Shown: positions 16,676-24,576 of the stretch, one piece after another | Layout of the letters: every line of letters begins with the position of its first letter | Numbering within the stretch: the stretch's first letter is position 1 | DNA from: Micromonospora sp. WMMA1947 | Lineage (GTDB): Bacteria > Actinomycetota > Actinomycetes > Mycobacteriales > Micromonosporaceae | Direction: 5' to 3' | Length of the DNA: 64,000 nt | Assembly: GCF_027497355.1 (NCBI RefSeq) | Contig: NZ_CP114909.1 | Span: 2,542,001 to 2,606,000, forward strand | The notes under the pieces: generated by a model | What the model was told of the DNA's origin: nothing | What the model saw: only the letters and a program-made list of their open reading frames with translations | Databases searched by the model: none | Position numbers and translations under genes: made by a program

Positions 16676-18313
16676 TCAGTGTTCGGCGATCCGTCCGTCC
16701 GCGACGCGCAGCCGCCGGTTCACGCTCACCGCGTCGAGCATCCGCCGGTCGTGGGTCACCAGCAGCAGCGTGCCGGGATAGGTGGCCAGCGCCGATTCGA
16801 GCTGCTCGATCGCGGCCAGGTCGAGGTGGTTTGTCGGTTCGTCGAGCACCAGCAGGTTCACGCCGCGCCCCTGGAGCAGCGCCAGCGCGGCCCGGGTCCG
16901 CTCGCCGGGGGACAGCGTCGCCGCCGGGCGCAGCACGTGGTCGGCGCGCAGCCCGAACTTCGCCAGCAGCGTCCGCACGTCGGCCGGGGCGAGATCAGGT
17001 ACGGCGGCGCCGAACGCGTCGAGCAGCGGCTGGTCGCCGAGGAACAGTCCCCGGGCCTGGTCGACCTCGCCGACCACCACACCCGGGCCGAGCGCGGCGT
17101 GTCCCTCGTCCAGTGGCAGCCGGCCCAGCAGCGCGGCGAGCAGGGTGCTCTTGCCGGAGCCGTTCGCCCCGGTGATCGCCACCCGGTCGGCCCAGTCGAT
17201 CTGCAGGTCCACCGGGCCGAGCGTGAAGCCGCCACGGCGTACCACTGCTCCTCGGAGCGAGGCCACGACGGCGCCGGCGCGGGGCGCGGCGGCGATCTCC
17301 ATCCGCAGCGCCCACTCCTTGCGCGGCTCCTCGACCACCTCCAGCCGCTCGATCAGCCGGGCGGTCTGCTTGGCCTTCGCGGCCTGCTTCTCGGTCGACT
17401 CGGCGCGATACTTGCGGCCGATCTTGTCGTTGTCGGTGGCCTTGCGGCGGGCGTTCTTGACGCCCTTCTCCATCCACGCCCGCTGGGTGCGGGCGCGCGC
17501 CTCCAGGTCGGCCTTCGTGTCGGCGTACTCCTCGTACTCCTCGCGGGCGTGCCGGCGCGCCACCTCCCGCTCCTCCAGGTAGGCCGCGTAGCCACCGCCG
17601 TAGTGGTTGACCTGCCGCTGGTGCAGGTCCAGCTCGATGATGCGGGTGACGGTGCGGGTGAGGAACTCGCGGTCGTGGCTGACCACCACGGTGCCGGCGC
17701 GCAGGCCGTTGACGAAGCGTTCCAGCCGGTCCAGCCCGGCCAGGTCCAGGTCGTTGGTGGGCTCGTCGAGCAGGAAGACGTCGTACCGGCTGAGCAGCAG
17801 CGACGCCAGCCCGGCGCGGGCGGCCTGGCCGCCGGACAGGCCGGTCATCGGATGGTCCAGGCCGACGTCGAGACCCAGCTCCGCGGCCACCTGCGCGGCC
17901 CGTTCGTCCAGATCCGCGCCGCCGAGGTCGAGCCAGCGTTCGAGAGCGTTCGCGTACGCGTCGTCGGCGCCCGCCGCCCCGGCGGTGAGCGCCTCGGTGG
18001 CGGCGTCCAGCGCGGCCTGCTCGGCGGTCACCCCGGTGCGCCGGGCCAGGAACTCCCGGACCGTCTCGCCGGGCCGGCGCTCCGGCTCCTGCGGCAGGTA
18101 GCCGACGGTCGCCGTGGGCGGGCTCAGCGAGACCGAGCCCTGCTCGCGGGGGACAAGACCGGCGAGGGTACGCAGCAGCGTGGACTTGCCCGCGCCGTTG
18201 ACCCCGACCAGCCCCACCACGTCGCCGGGCGCGACGACCAGGTCGAGGTCTTCGAAGAGGAGGCGGTCACCGTGGCCGGCGGTGAGGTCCTTGGCGATCA
18301 ACGTGGCGCTCAT
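16676..18313 (-). CDS. ABC-F family ATPase (ribosome-associated type)
   Basis: 545 aa with no membrane segment and two ABC domains in tandem. Walker A motifs are GVNGAGKST and GANGSGKST; signature motifs are LSGGQAARAG and LSPGERTRAA; Walker B motifs are LLDEPTNDLDL and LVLDEPTNHLDL. Between them is the charged linker (KKGVKNARRKATDNDK region) that in ABC-F proteins reaches into the ribosomal exit site. Members either tune translation or protect ribosomes from antibiotics; which applies here cannot be decided. The ATG at 18313 begins right at the first domain; an upstream extension to 18598 would overlap the divergent sugar-kinase gene. Confidence 0.9.
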   Translation of the reverse strand: MSATLIAKDLTAGHGDRLLFEDLDLVVAPGDVVGLVGVNGAGKSTLLRTLAGLVPREQGSVSLSPPTATVGYLPQEPERRPGETVREFLARRTGVTAEQAALDAATEALTAGAAGADDAYANALERWLDLGGADLDERAAQVAAELGLDVGLDHPMTGLSGGQAARAGLASLLLSRYDVFLLDEPTNDLDLAGLDRLERFVNGLRAGTVVVSHDREFLTRTVTRIIELDLHQRQVNHYGGGYAAYLEEREVARRHAREEYEEYADTKADLEARARTQRAWMEKGVKNARRKATDNDKIGRKYRAESTEKQAAKAKQTARLIERLEVVEEPRKEWALRMEIAAAPRAGAVVASLRGAVVRRGGFTLGPVDLQIDWADRVAITGANGSGKSTLLAALLGRLPLDEGHAALGPGVVVGEVDQARGLFLGDQPLLDAFGAAVPDLAPADVRTLLAKFGLRADHVLRPAATLSPGERTRAALALLQGRGVNLLVLDEPTNHLDLAAIEQLESALATYPGTLLLVTHDRRMLDAVSVNRRLRVADGRIAEH

Positions 18314-18398
18314 CAGGGCACCGAGCCTACCGGCGGGCGCATCCGGATTACCGCGACCCGCGCTTGCGGCGGCACCGATCTGAGGGAGACTCACAGCC

Positions 18399-19169
18399 GT
18401 GGTGACCACACTGGCGATCGACTGCGGTGGCGGCGGGATCAAGGCCTCCGTACTGGATGCCGCCGGAACCATGCGCGCCCGGCCGCTGCGCGTGCCCACG
18501 CCGTACCCGCTGCCGCCCGGCCTGTTCGTCAAGACGCTGTTGGATCTCGGCGCCCGCCTGCCCACGGCGGACCGGCTCACCGTCGGCATGCCCGGCATGA
18601 TCCGGCACGGCGTGGTGGTGGCGACGCCGCACTACGTGACCCGTTCCGGGCCGCGCAGTCGCGTCGACCCCGAGCTGCTGGCCGAGTGGTCCGGCTACGA
18701 CGCGCGCACCGCGTTGGCCGAGGCGTTCGGCGTGCCGGCGCTGGTGCTCAACGACGCCGAGGTGCACGGCGCGGGCGTGGTCGCCGGGACCGGCTGCGAG
18801 CTGGTGCTGACGCTCGGCACCGGGCTGGGCAGCGCGTTGTTCGACGGCGGGACGCTGGCGCCGCACCTGGAGCTGTCGCACGCGCCGGTGCGGTGGAACA
18901 CCACCTACGACACGTACGTGGGGGAGCCGGAACGGCGGCGCCTCGGCGACGCGTTCTGGTCCCGGCGGATCCGGCAGGTGGTGGACGGCCTGCGGCCGGT
19001 GTTCCGCTGGGACCGGCTGTATCTCGGCGGCGGCAACTCCCGGCTGATCCGGCCCGAGCAGGTGGCCCGGATGGGCGACGACGTGGTGATCGTCCCCAAC
19101 ACTGCCGGAATCGTCGGTGGTGTCCGGGCCTGGGACCTGATCGGCGGCCGGTACGACCCGACCACCTGA
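18399..19169 (+). CDS. ROK-type sugar kinase, polyphosphate-glucokinase-like
   Basis: 256 aa. It begins TLAIDCGGGGIKASVLDAAG, the phosphate-binding loop of the actin-like ATPase fold, and has VLNDAEVHGAG and LTLGTGLGSALFDGG as in ROK kinases and actinobacterial polyphosphate glucokinases. It probably phosphorylates glucose or a similar sugar. It lacks the usual zinc-binding CxCGxxGC segment of many ROK repressors and kinases, as do the polyphosphate glucokinases. GAGGGAG lies upstream of the GTG at 18399. Divergent from the ABC-F gene. Confidence 0.8.
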   Translation: MVTTLAIDCGGGGIKASVLDAAGTMRARPLRVPTPYPLPPGLFVKTLLDLGARLPTADRLTVGMPGMIRHGVVVATPHYVTRSGPRSRVDPELLAEWSGYDARTALAEAFGVPALVLNDAEVHGAGVVAGTGCELVLTLGTGLGSALFDGGTLAPHLELSHAPVRWNTTYDTYVGEPERRRLGDAFWSRRIRQVVDGLRPVFRWDRLYLGGGNSRLIRPEQVARMGDDVVIVPNTAGIVGGVRAWDLIGGRYDPTT

Positions 19170-19258
19170 TCTTTCGCCCCGCAGGAACACTCGCGCTCGC
19201 GCCGGTGTTGTGCCAGCGTCGGACCAAGGGCCTGGCGCGACACGAGGAGGTGGGTCGA

Positions 19259-19621
19259 GTGGATCTTCTGGCGGAGTACCGGCGGGCGACCATGTTCTTC
19301 GAAGCGGGTGACCCGACCGGAGCGGCCCGGCTGCTCGAACCGATCATCGAGGCCGAGCCGGACAACTCCTCGGTCCGGCAGCTGCTGGCCCGCGCGTACT
19401 TCCAGTCGGCCCAGCTCAACCGGGCCGAGGAGCAGTTGCGCGAGCTGGTCGACCGCGACCCGAGCGACCACTACGCGCACCACGTGCTCGGCCGCACGCT
19501 GGAGCGGATGAACCGGCCGGTGGACGCGCTGCGGCACCTGCGCATCGCGGCCGCGATGTACTCGACGAACACCGACTACGCCACCGCGCTGCGCCGAGTG
19601 GAGGGCAAAGTCGGTCGTTGA
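19259..19621 (+). CDS. Small tetratricopeptide-repeat protein
   Basis: 120 aa, made of about three TPR units (AARLLEPIIEAEPDNSSVRQ, then AEEQLRELVDRDPSDHYAHH, then ALRHLRIAAAMY). Such short TPR proteins act as adaptors; the partner is unknown. The GTG at 19259 has GAGGAGG eight bases ahead. It is followed by a strong terminator, so it ends a transcription unit that may begin at the sugar kinase. Confidence 0.8.
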   Translation: MDLLAEYRRATMFFEAGDPTGAARLLEPIIEAEPDNSSVRQLLARAYFQSAQLNRAEEQLRELVDRDPSDHYAHHVLGRTLERMNRPVDALRHLRIAAAMYSTNTDYATALRRVEGKVGR

Positions 19622-19627
19622 CCGATG

Positions 19628-19665
19628 ACGCGGAAGGGCAGCCCGGGCGGGCTGCCCTTCCGCGT
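19628..19665 (+). terminator. Strong hairpin terminator
   Basis: A perfect 17-bp stem (19628-19644 with 19649-19665) closed by a four-base loop, directly after the TPR gene stop. Confidence 0.85.
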
Positions 19666-19668
19666 ACC

Positions 19669-19674
19669 TAGGAT
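19669..19674 (+). promoter_or_regulatory. -10 box of a leaderless promoter
   Basis: TAGGAT, then six bases, then the GTG at 19681; no ribosome-binding site. Confidence 0.55.
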
Positions 19675-19680
19675 GGGACC

Positions 19681-19935
19681 GTGAAGCTCAAGCTCGACCT
19701 CCACGACATCTACAACAAGGGCCACGACATCGATCGTGCGCTGCGCGGGATCATGGACGAGGCGGTGGCGAAGAAGGCCACGCTCGTGGAGATCATCCCG
19801 GGCAAGGGGTCGGGCGCGCTGAAGAAGAAGGTGCTGCGCTTCCTCGACCAGAAGGACGTGAAGCAGCTCTACCACCGGGTCGAGAAGGACTCGAAGAACT
19901 TCGGCCGCCTGTTCGTCCACTTCCGCTGGAAGTAG
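19681..19935 (+). CDS. Small Smr-domain protein
   Basis: 84 aa and almost entirely an Smr domain: LKLDLHDIYNKGHDIDRAL and LVEIIPGKGSGALKKKVLRF, with the DLH and GKGSG motifs of this family. Smr domains bind or nick nucleic acid and, in recent work on other bacteria, act on stalled ribosomes; stand-alone actinobacterial versions are not characterised. It has its own leaderless promoter just after the TPR terminator. Confidence 0.85.
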   Translation: MKLKLDLHDIYNKGHDIDRALRGIMDEAVAKKATLVEIIPGKGSGALKKKVLRFLDQKDVKQLYHRVEKDSKNFGRLFVHFRWK

Positions 19936-19939
19936 CCGG

Positions 19940-20488
19940 TCACGCTGGGCGTCCCCCGAACATCCAGTTGTGCGACTCCACCTCGGCGTACCGGTCGGCG
20001 GCCAGCACGGCGCGCGCCTCGTCCGGGTCGGTCGCCCGTACCAGCGCCGCCGTCCCCACCCACGTCACGCCGTCGTCGGACAGCAGCGGCCCGTACGCGA
20101 TCAGCTCGTCCTGCCACTGCGGCAGCACCGGACCGGCGCCCTGCTCCGGACCGAGCCCGAGCACCAGGTAGCGGTTGCCACCGGTCCGGCCCCCGGGGAA
20201 CTCCCACATGGTGCGGCCCAGCATGTTCCGCCACCGCCGCAGCATCACGTCCCGGTACGCGCCGGCCTGGTAGTTGGGCTCGTCGAAGGCGAAAGCCCGG
20301 GCGGCCGCGGGGTCGGGCAGGCTCAGGATGTGCACGCTGCCGGTCGGTGAACCGTCGTCGGCGAGGGTCGGGCCGCGCGCGATCATCTGCTCCGCGTGCC
20401 GGTCCATGTAGGACCAGTGTTCCTCGATCAGCTTCTGGCGCAGAGGTGCCGAGCCGAGCCGATCGCGGTGGTAGCAGAAGAACTCCAT
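19940..20488 (-). CDS. Tandem YciI-like protein
   Basis: 182 aa. The first half (MEFFCYHRDRLGSAPLRQ ... LIEEHWSYMDRH ... SVHILSLPDPAAARAFAFDEP) has the YciI ferredoxin-like pattern with its conserved His and Asp. The second half repeats it more loosely (YLVLGLGPEQG ... YGPLLSDDG ... VRATDPDEARAVLAADRYAEV). The family's enzymatic role is poorly defined. The ATG at 20488 was preferred over one at 20512. It converges on the Smr gene with almost no space between. Confidence 0.75.
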   Translation of the reverse strand: MEFFCYHRDRLGSAPLRQKLIEEHWSYMDRHAEQMIARGPTLADDGSPTGSVHILSLPDPAAARAFAFDEPNYQAGAYRDVMLRRWRNMLGRTMWEFPGGRTGGNRYLVLGLGPEQGAGPVLPQWQDELIAYGPLLSDDGVTWVGTAALVRATDPDEARAVLAADRYAEVESHNWMFGGRPA

Positions 20489-20597
20489 GGCCCGAGTCTC
20501 GCCGTCGATCAACAGGCGTAGCCACTTTTTTGTGGGTACTTGTCGGCGTGCGCGACGGCGACGAACCTGGTTGTGGGTGGAGGCGAAAAGGGGCAGG

Positions 20598-20948
20598 TCA
20601 GGAGGCGGTGCGGGCTTCGGCGAGTTTGTCCAGGCGGCGGTGGCCCCAGTCGGAGAGGGGAGCCAGCGCCTCGGCCAGTTCGCGGCCGAAAGTGGTGAGC
20701 GAGTACTCGGTCTTCAACGGCAGCACCTCGTACGCCTCCCGGTGCACCAGGCCGTCGCCCTCCATCTCCCGTAACGCCTGAGTCAGCACCTTTTCGGTGA
20801 GGCCCGGAAGCTGCCGGCGCAGCTCTCCGGGGCGGCGCGGGCCGGATTCCAGCAGCCAGAGCAGGGCTGTCTTCCACTTGCCGTCGATCACGGCGATCGC
20901 GGCCGTCACTCCACAGACGTTCAGATCCTGGGCCCGGCTGCGCGTCAT
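20598..20948 (-). CDS. HxlR-family winged-helix regulator
   Basis: 116 aa. The motif GVTAAIAVIDGKWKTALLWLL, then RRPGELRRQLPGLTEKVLTQ and LREMEGDGLVHREAYEVLP is the HxlR (DUF24) winged helix; the Cys near the N-terminus (NVCGV) is the position often used for redox or electrophile sensing. The ATG at 20948 was chosen; a TTG at 20966 is possible. Only 29 bp separate it from the divergent reductase gene, which it most likely controls. Confidence 0.88.
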   Translation of the reverse strand: MTRSRAQDLNVCGVTAAIAVIDGKWKTALLWLLESGPRRPGELRRQLPGLTEKVLTQALREMEGDGLVHREAYEVLPLKTEYSLTTFGRELAEALAPLSDWGHRRLDKLAEARTAS

Positions 20949-20977
20949 CTGCGTCCCGTTCGACAAGAGGAGTCTGC

Positions 20978-21862
20978 GTGAACACCAATCCCGACAAGTC
21001 TGTCACGGTGCTCGGTCTGGGACCGATGGGTCGTGCGCTGGCCGGCGCCTTCCTGAGCGCCGGAGTGCCCACGACGGTCTGGAACCGCACGCCGGGCAAG
21101 GACCGTGAGCTGGTCGAGCGGGGCGCGACAAGCGCACGGACCGCCGAGGAGGCGGTCGCCGCGAGCGAACTGACTGTGGTCTGCGTGGTGAACTACGACG
21201 CGTCGGACGCGATCCTGCGACGCGACGCCGTGACCGCCGCGCTCGAAGGGCGAACGGTCGTCAGCCTGACGGCCGACACCCCGGACCGGGTCCGCGACAC
21301 CGCACGATGGGCGGCCGGACACGGCATCCGGTATCTGGACGGCGCGATCATGACGCCGACCACCACTATCGGCACCCCGGACGCGGTGCTCATCTACAGC
21401 GGTCCGGCCGGCCTTTACCAGGAGCACCAGCCGGTGCTCGACGCGCTGGGCGGTACCCACACCCACCTCGGCGAGGAGATCGGGCGCGCGGCGGCGTACG
21501 ACATCGCGCTGCTCGACATCTTCTGGACCGCGATGGCGGGTTACGCGCACGCGCTGGCGGTGGCGAAGGCGGAAGGCGTGACGGCCCGGGAACTCGCGCC
21601 GTTCGCCACTGGCATCGCCGCGATCCTGCCGCCCATCTTCGAGGAGGGCGCGGCGGAGATGGACACGGGCAGCTTCCCCGGAGACGGCAACCCGATCACC
21701 TCCGCCGTGTCGTCCATGGCGCACATCGTCCACACGTCCGAGGCGCACGGCATCGACGCCGGAGTGATGCGTGCGGTCGAAGGCATGGCCCGCCGGGCCG
21801 TCGGGCTGGGCCACGGCGCGGACGGTTTCCTGCGGGTCGCCGAGGTGCTGGGGCGGCGCTGA
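20978..21862 (+). CDS. Imine-reductase-like NADPH oxidoreductase
   Basis: 294 aa. The N-terminus is a Rossmann fold (VTVLGLGPMGRALAGAFL, then VWNRTPGKDREL) related to 6-phosphogluconate and hydroxyisobutyrate dehydrogenases. The C-terminal helical half (AAAYDIALLDIFWTAMAGYA) matches the imine-reductase type rather than the hydroxyacid type, which has a catalytic Lys there. It would reduce a small imine or carbonyl with NADPH; the natural substrate is unknown. AGAGGAG lies five bases before the GTG. It is divergent from an HxlR regulator, an arrangement typical of inducible detoxification genes. Confidence 0.82.
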   Translation: MNTNPDKSVTVLGLGPMGRALAGAFLSAGVPTTVWNRTPGKDRELVERGATSARTAEEAVAASELTVVCVVNYDASDAILRRDAVTAALEGRTVVSLTADTPDRVRDTARWAAGHGIRYLDGAIMTPTTTIGTPDAVLIYSGPAGLYQEHQPVLDALGGTHTHLGEEIGRAAAYDIALLDIFWTAMAGYAHALAVAKAEGVTARELAPFATGIAAILPPIFEEGAAEMDTGSFPGDGNPITSAVSSMAHIVHTSEAHGIDAGVMRAVEGMARRAVGLGHGADGFLRVAEVLGRR

Positions 21863-21875
21863 CCCACAGCCAGTA

Positions 21876-21921
21876 CGCCGAAGTGGCGGCATCCCGGCGT
21901 GGGGATACCGCCACTTCGGCG
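21876..21921. repeat. Palindrome with CGCCGAAGTGGCGG arms (copy L)
   Basis: Perfect 14-base arms (21876-21889 and 21908-21921) between converging genes; probably also a two-way terminator. The arm word GCCACTTCGGCG recurs at 37120. Confidence 0.8.
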
Positions 21922-21926
21922 AGGTG

Positions 21927-21958
21927 GTGTCGATCAAGCGGCTGTGTCGATCAAGCGG
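21927..21958. repeat. Direct repeat GTGTCGATCAAGCGG
   Basis: Two copies of the 15-base word (21927-21941 and 21944-21958), and a third at 5166-5180 upstream of the phospholipase gene. Confidence 0.8.
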
Positions 21959-21961
21959 CGG

Positions 21962-24340
21962 TCAGAGCGGGTACGTGCGCGCCACCGCCAGCATCTCCGA
22001 ACTGTGCGACCCGACCACGCCCACACCCTCCGGCCGGGGCCGGAACCCGGGCACGGAGGACAGCCCGTCACTGGCGTCCATCGCCCGCACCGAAACGGCA
22101 CCGCCCCGGGGCACGAGCGTCAGCGTGACCTCGACACCCTCCGGCGGCGGGGCGTGGAACACGACCCCGAACCCCCACTTGCCGTCGGCCGGCTCGACCG
22201 GCACGTCCCGTCCGGCCACCGATGCGGACCGCACGGTGGCGGTGCTGGTGTCGACGTGCAGCGTGAGCAGGCGTACCTGCCGCTGCGGCACCACCCGGAC
22301 CCGCAGCACGCGCTGGTCACCGGTGCGGGTGTCGGAGAGCAGCTCCACCTTCGGGGCGGGCAGGGGCGCGGCGGTGGCCGAGCCGCCGCGCAGCTCGGTG
22401 GGGCCGAGCCCGGGGAAGTCGTCGGCGATCGAGACCGTGCCGTCGACGTAGCCGTCGGTCCACGGCTGCGGCTTCTCCTCCCGGGTGAGCCAGGCCGCTT
22501 TCCCGGTGCCCGCGTCCAGCGCGTACATCAGGTGGGTCGGCACGGGATGTGCGGCGTCGAAGCGGTCCACGGCGAGGCCGACCCCGGCGAGCACCACCGC
22601 CGCCAGCGCGGCGGCCGTGGCGGGCAGCGCGCCGAGCCGGCGTGCGCGCAGCGCGAGCAGGCCGCGCTGGCCGCCGGCCCGGGGGTGCAGCAGGTCCACC
22701 ACCGGGAGTACGGCGAGGCCGAGCAGCACCGCGACGAGCGCGGCAACAGCGCCCATGCCCATGCCCAACGCGGGGAACAGCAGCACCACCGGAGGCAGCA
22801 GGATCACCACCGCGACCGCGGCGGCGAGCGTCACCGCGACCACCGGCCACGGTCCGTCGCGCCGGGTGGCGAGCGCCACGAAACCGGCGAGCGCTCCGGC
22901 CAACGCGGGCAGTGTCGTCAGGTACGCCCCACCGGGCACCGCCACGGCGAGCAGCACACCGAACACGGCGAGCCAGGCCAGCCCGCCGAACGCCAGCGCG
23001 GCCGGGCCGACCCGGCGGCGCAGCAGCGCGTACCAGCAGAACAGCACGGCGGCGGAGAGTGCCACGACGGCGAGCCGGTACCAGCCCGGGCGGTACGGGT
23101 CGAGCAGTTCGGCGTACCCGGGTCGGATCGTGGTGATCGCGGCCCAGAGCAGCCACGCGCCCAGCGGGGCCACGACGACCGGCAGCAGGGCCAGGCCGAA
23201 GCCGGCGGCGAGCGTGCCGGCGGTGGCCCGGCCCCGGCGGCGCAGGAGCCAGCCGAGCGCGCCGACGGCGAGCAGCGCGACCACCGCGAGCGGCAGCGTC
23301 AGCCAGCCGGGGTAGCGCACCAGCCCGCCGAGCACGGGGAAGTAGGTGTCGTCGTGGCCGGCGCGCAGGTCGCCCAGGTCGGTACGGCCGAACTCACGGG
23401 CCAGGCCGAGCGCGTTGTCGCCGTGCATCTGGAGGCTGCCCCGGTCGACCCGGGCCGGCACGTCCAGCGGGGTGTGATAGATCGCGCCGCCGTCGATGTA
23501 GGCGGAGTTCAGCCCGACGAACTTCCGGTCCAGGAACGCGGTGAAGTCGGTGTCGTTCGGCAGCGCCCGGTAGATCTCCACCGCGAACGACGTGCCCACC
23601 GGGTGCGGCGCGGCCCTGCCGAAGATCTCCACCAGCTTCGCGTTGTTCCGGGACGTCTCGAACATGATCACCGGGCCGGTGGAGCCACGCGCCTCCAGGT
23701 TGAGCACGACGCCGCCGTCGCGGGCGAGCGGATGGTCGCCGGCGAACCCGGCGGCACCGCACAGGCACGCCTCCTCCGCGTCGGTGAGCACGAAGACGAC
23801 GTCGTTGCGGGGGCGCGGGCCGGTGGTGAGCGCCCGCGCGACCTCCAGGATCGTGGCGGTGCCGGCGGCGTCGTCGTTGCCACCCGGCCCGGTCTGCACC
23901 GAGTCGTAGTGCGAGACCAGGAACACCTTCCCGGTCGGGTCGGTGCCGGGCAGGCGGGCCACCACGTTGCGGACCCGGGCCAGCGTGGCCCCGCCCGCCG
24001 CGCCGGACAGCTGCCCGGCCTCGGGCGCCACCGCGTCCTGCACCTCGGTCTCAAGGCCCAGCCCGCGCAGCGTCGTCACCAGGTGCTCGCGTACCCGGTC
24101 GTTGGCGGCGCTGCCCGCGACGTGCGGCTCGGCCGCGATCACCTCGACGTTCCGGAAGGCCCGGGCGGCGCTGAACTCGCGCTCGGGCGCGTCCGCCGGA
24201 CGCGGCGCCGGGGTGGAGAGGCCGGCCAGGACGCTCGCCCCGACGGCGAGCAGCGCGACGAGCGCGGCCAGGGCGGCGATCGGCCGCCGGCGGGGCCGGG
24301 TGAACGCGCGGTCGGCGGGGCGGGTGGGGGGTGCGCCCAC
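21962..24340 (-). CDS. Membrane-bound M28-family peptidase
   Basis: 792 aa. One N-terminal membrane segment (RPIAALAALVALLAVGASVL) precedes an M28 aminopeptidase-like domain outside the cell. Zinc ligands are visible in FLVSHYDSVQTGPGGNDDAAG, in TDAEEACLCGAAGF and in the later His of YHTPLD. About eight further hydrophobic helices and a C-terminal soluble domain follow, the architecture of ERMP1-like peptidases. GAGGAG lies five bases before the GTG at 24340; the upstream ATG at 24385 lacks such a site. It probably releases N-terminal residues from extracellular peptides; the substrate is not known. Confidence 0.85.
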   Translation of the reverse strand: MGAPPTRPADRAFTRPRRRPIAALAALVALLAVGASVLAGLSTPAPRPADAPEREFSAARAFRNVEVIAAEPHVAGSAANDRVREHLVTTLRGLGLETEVQDAVAPEAGQLSGAAGGATLARVRNVVARLPGTDPTGKVFLVSHYDSVQTGPGGNDDAAGTATILEVARALTTGPRPRNDVVFVLTDAEEACLCGAAGFAGDHPLARDGGVVLNLEARGSTGPVIMFETSRNNAKLVEIFGRAAPHPVGTSFAVEIYRALPNDTDFTAFLDRKFVGLNSAYIDGGAIYHTPLDVPARVDRGSLQMHGDNALGLAREFGRTDLGDLRAGHDDTYFPVLGGLVRYPGWLTLPLAVVALLAVGALGWLLRRRGRATAGTLAAGFGLALLPVVVAPLGAWLLWAAITTIRPGYAELLDPYRPGWYRLAVVALSAAVLFCWYALLRRRVGPAALAFGGLAWLAVFGVLLAVAVPGGAYLTTLPALAGALAGFVALATRRDGPWPVVAVTLAAAVAVVILLPPVVLLFPALGMGMGAVAALVAVLLGLAVLPVVDLLHPRAGGQRGLLALRARRLGALPATAAALAAVVLAGVGLAVDRFDAAHPVPTHLMYALDAGTGKAAWLTREEKPQPWTDGYVDGTVSIADDFPGLGPTELRGGSATAAPLPAPKVELLSDTRTGDQRVLRVRVVPQRQVRLLTLHVDTSTATVRSASVAGRDVPVEPADGKWGFGVVFHAPPPEGVEVTLTLVPRGGAVSVRAMDASDGLSSVPGFRPRPEGVGVVGSHSSEMLAVARTYPL

Positions 24341-24576
24341 GGGGACTCCTCGGGGTGGATCTACGGGGTGGGGATCATCCTGCACCCCCGAGGGCTGCGG
24401 CGGCAGTCCTCGGTCGGTGCGCTGCGGGCGTGACAGCGCTCCCGGCGTAACATCGTCTGTCGACCGCGCCGCTGTGGAAGTGGATCGGTCACACGCTCCG
24501 CCGCGCCGGTGTCGGTCGCGTTGTGTGCGACTGTTGTCTGAGTCAGGATCAGCAGGGCATTCGGAAGGAGCCCGAC

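Noticed and set aside
21899..24433. An 844-residue open frame on the plus strand
   Set aside because: It mirrors the M28 peptidase gene, which has catalytic residues, a signal anchor and a ribosome-binding site.
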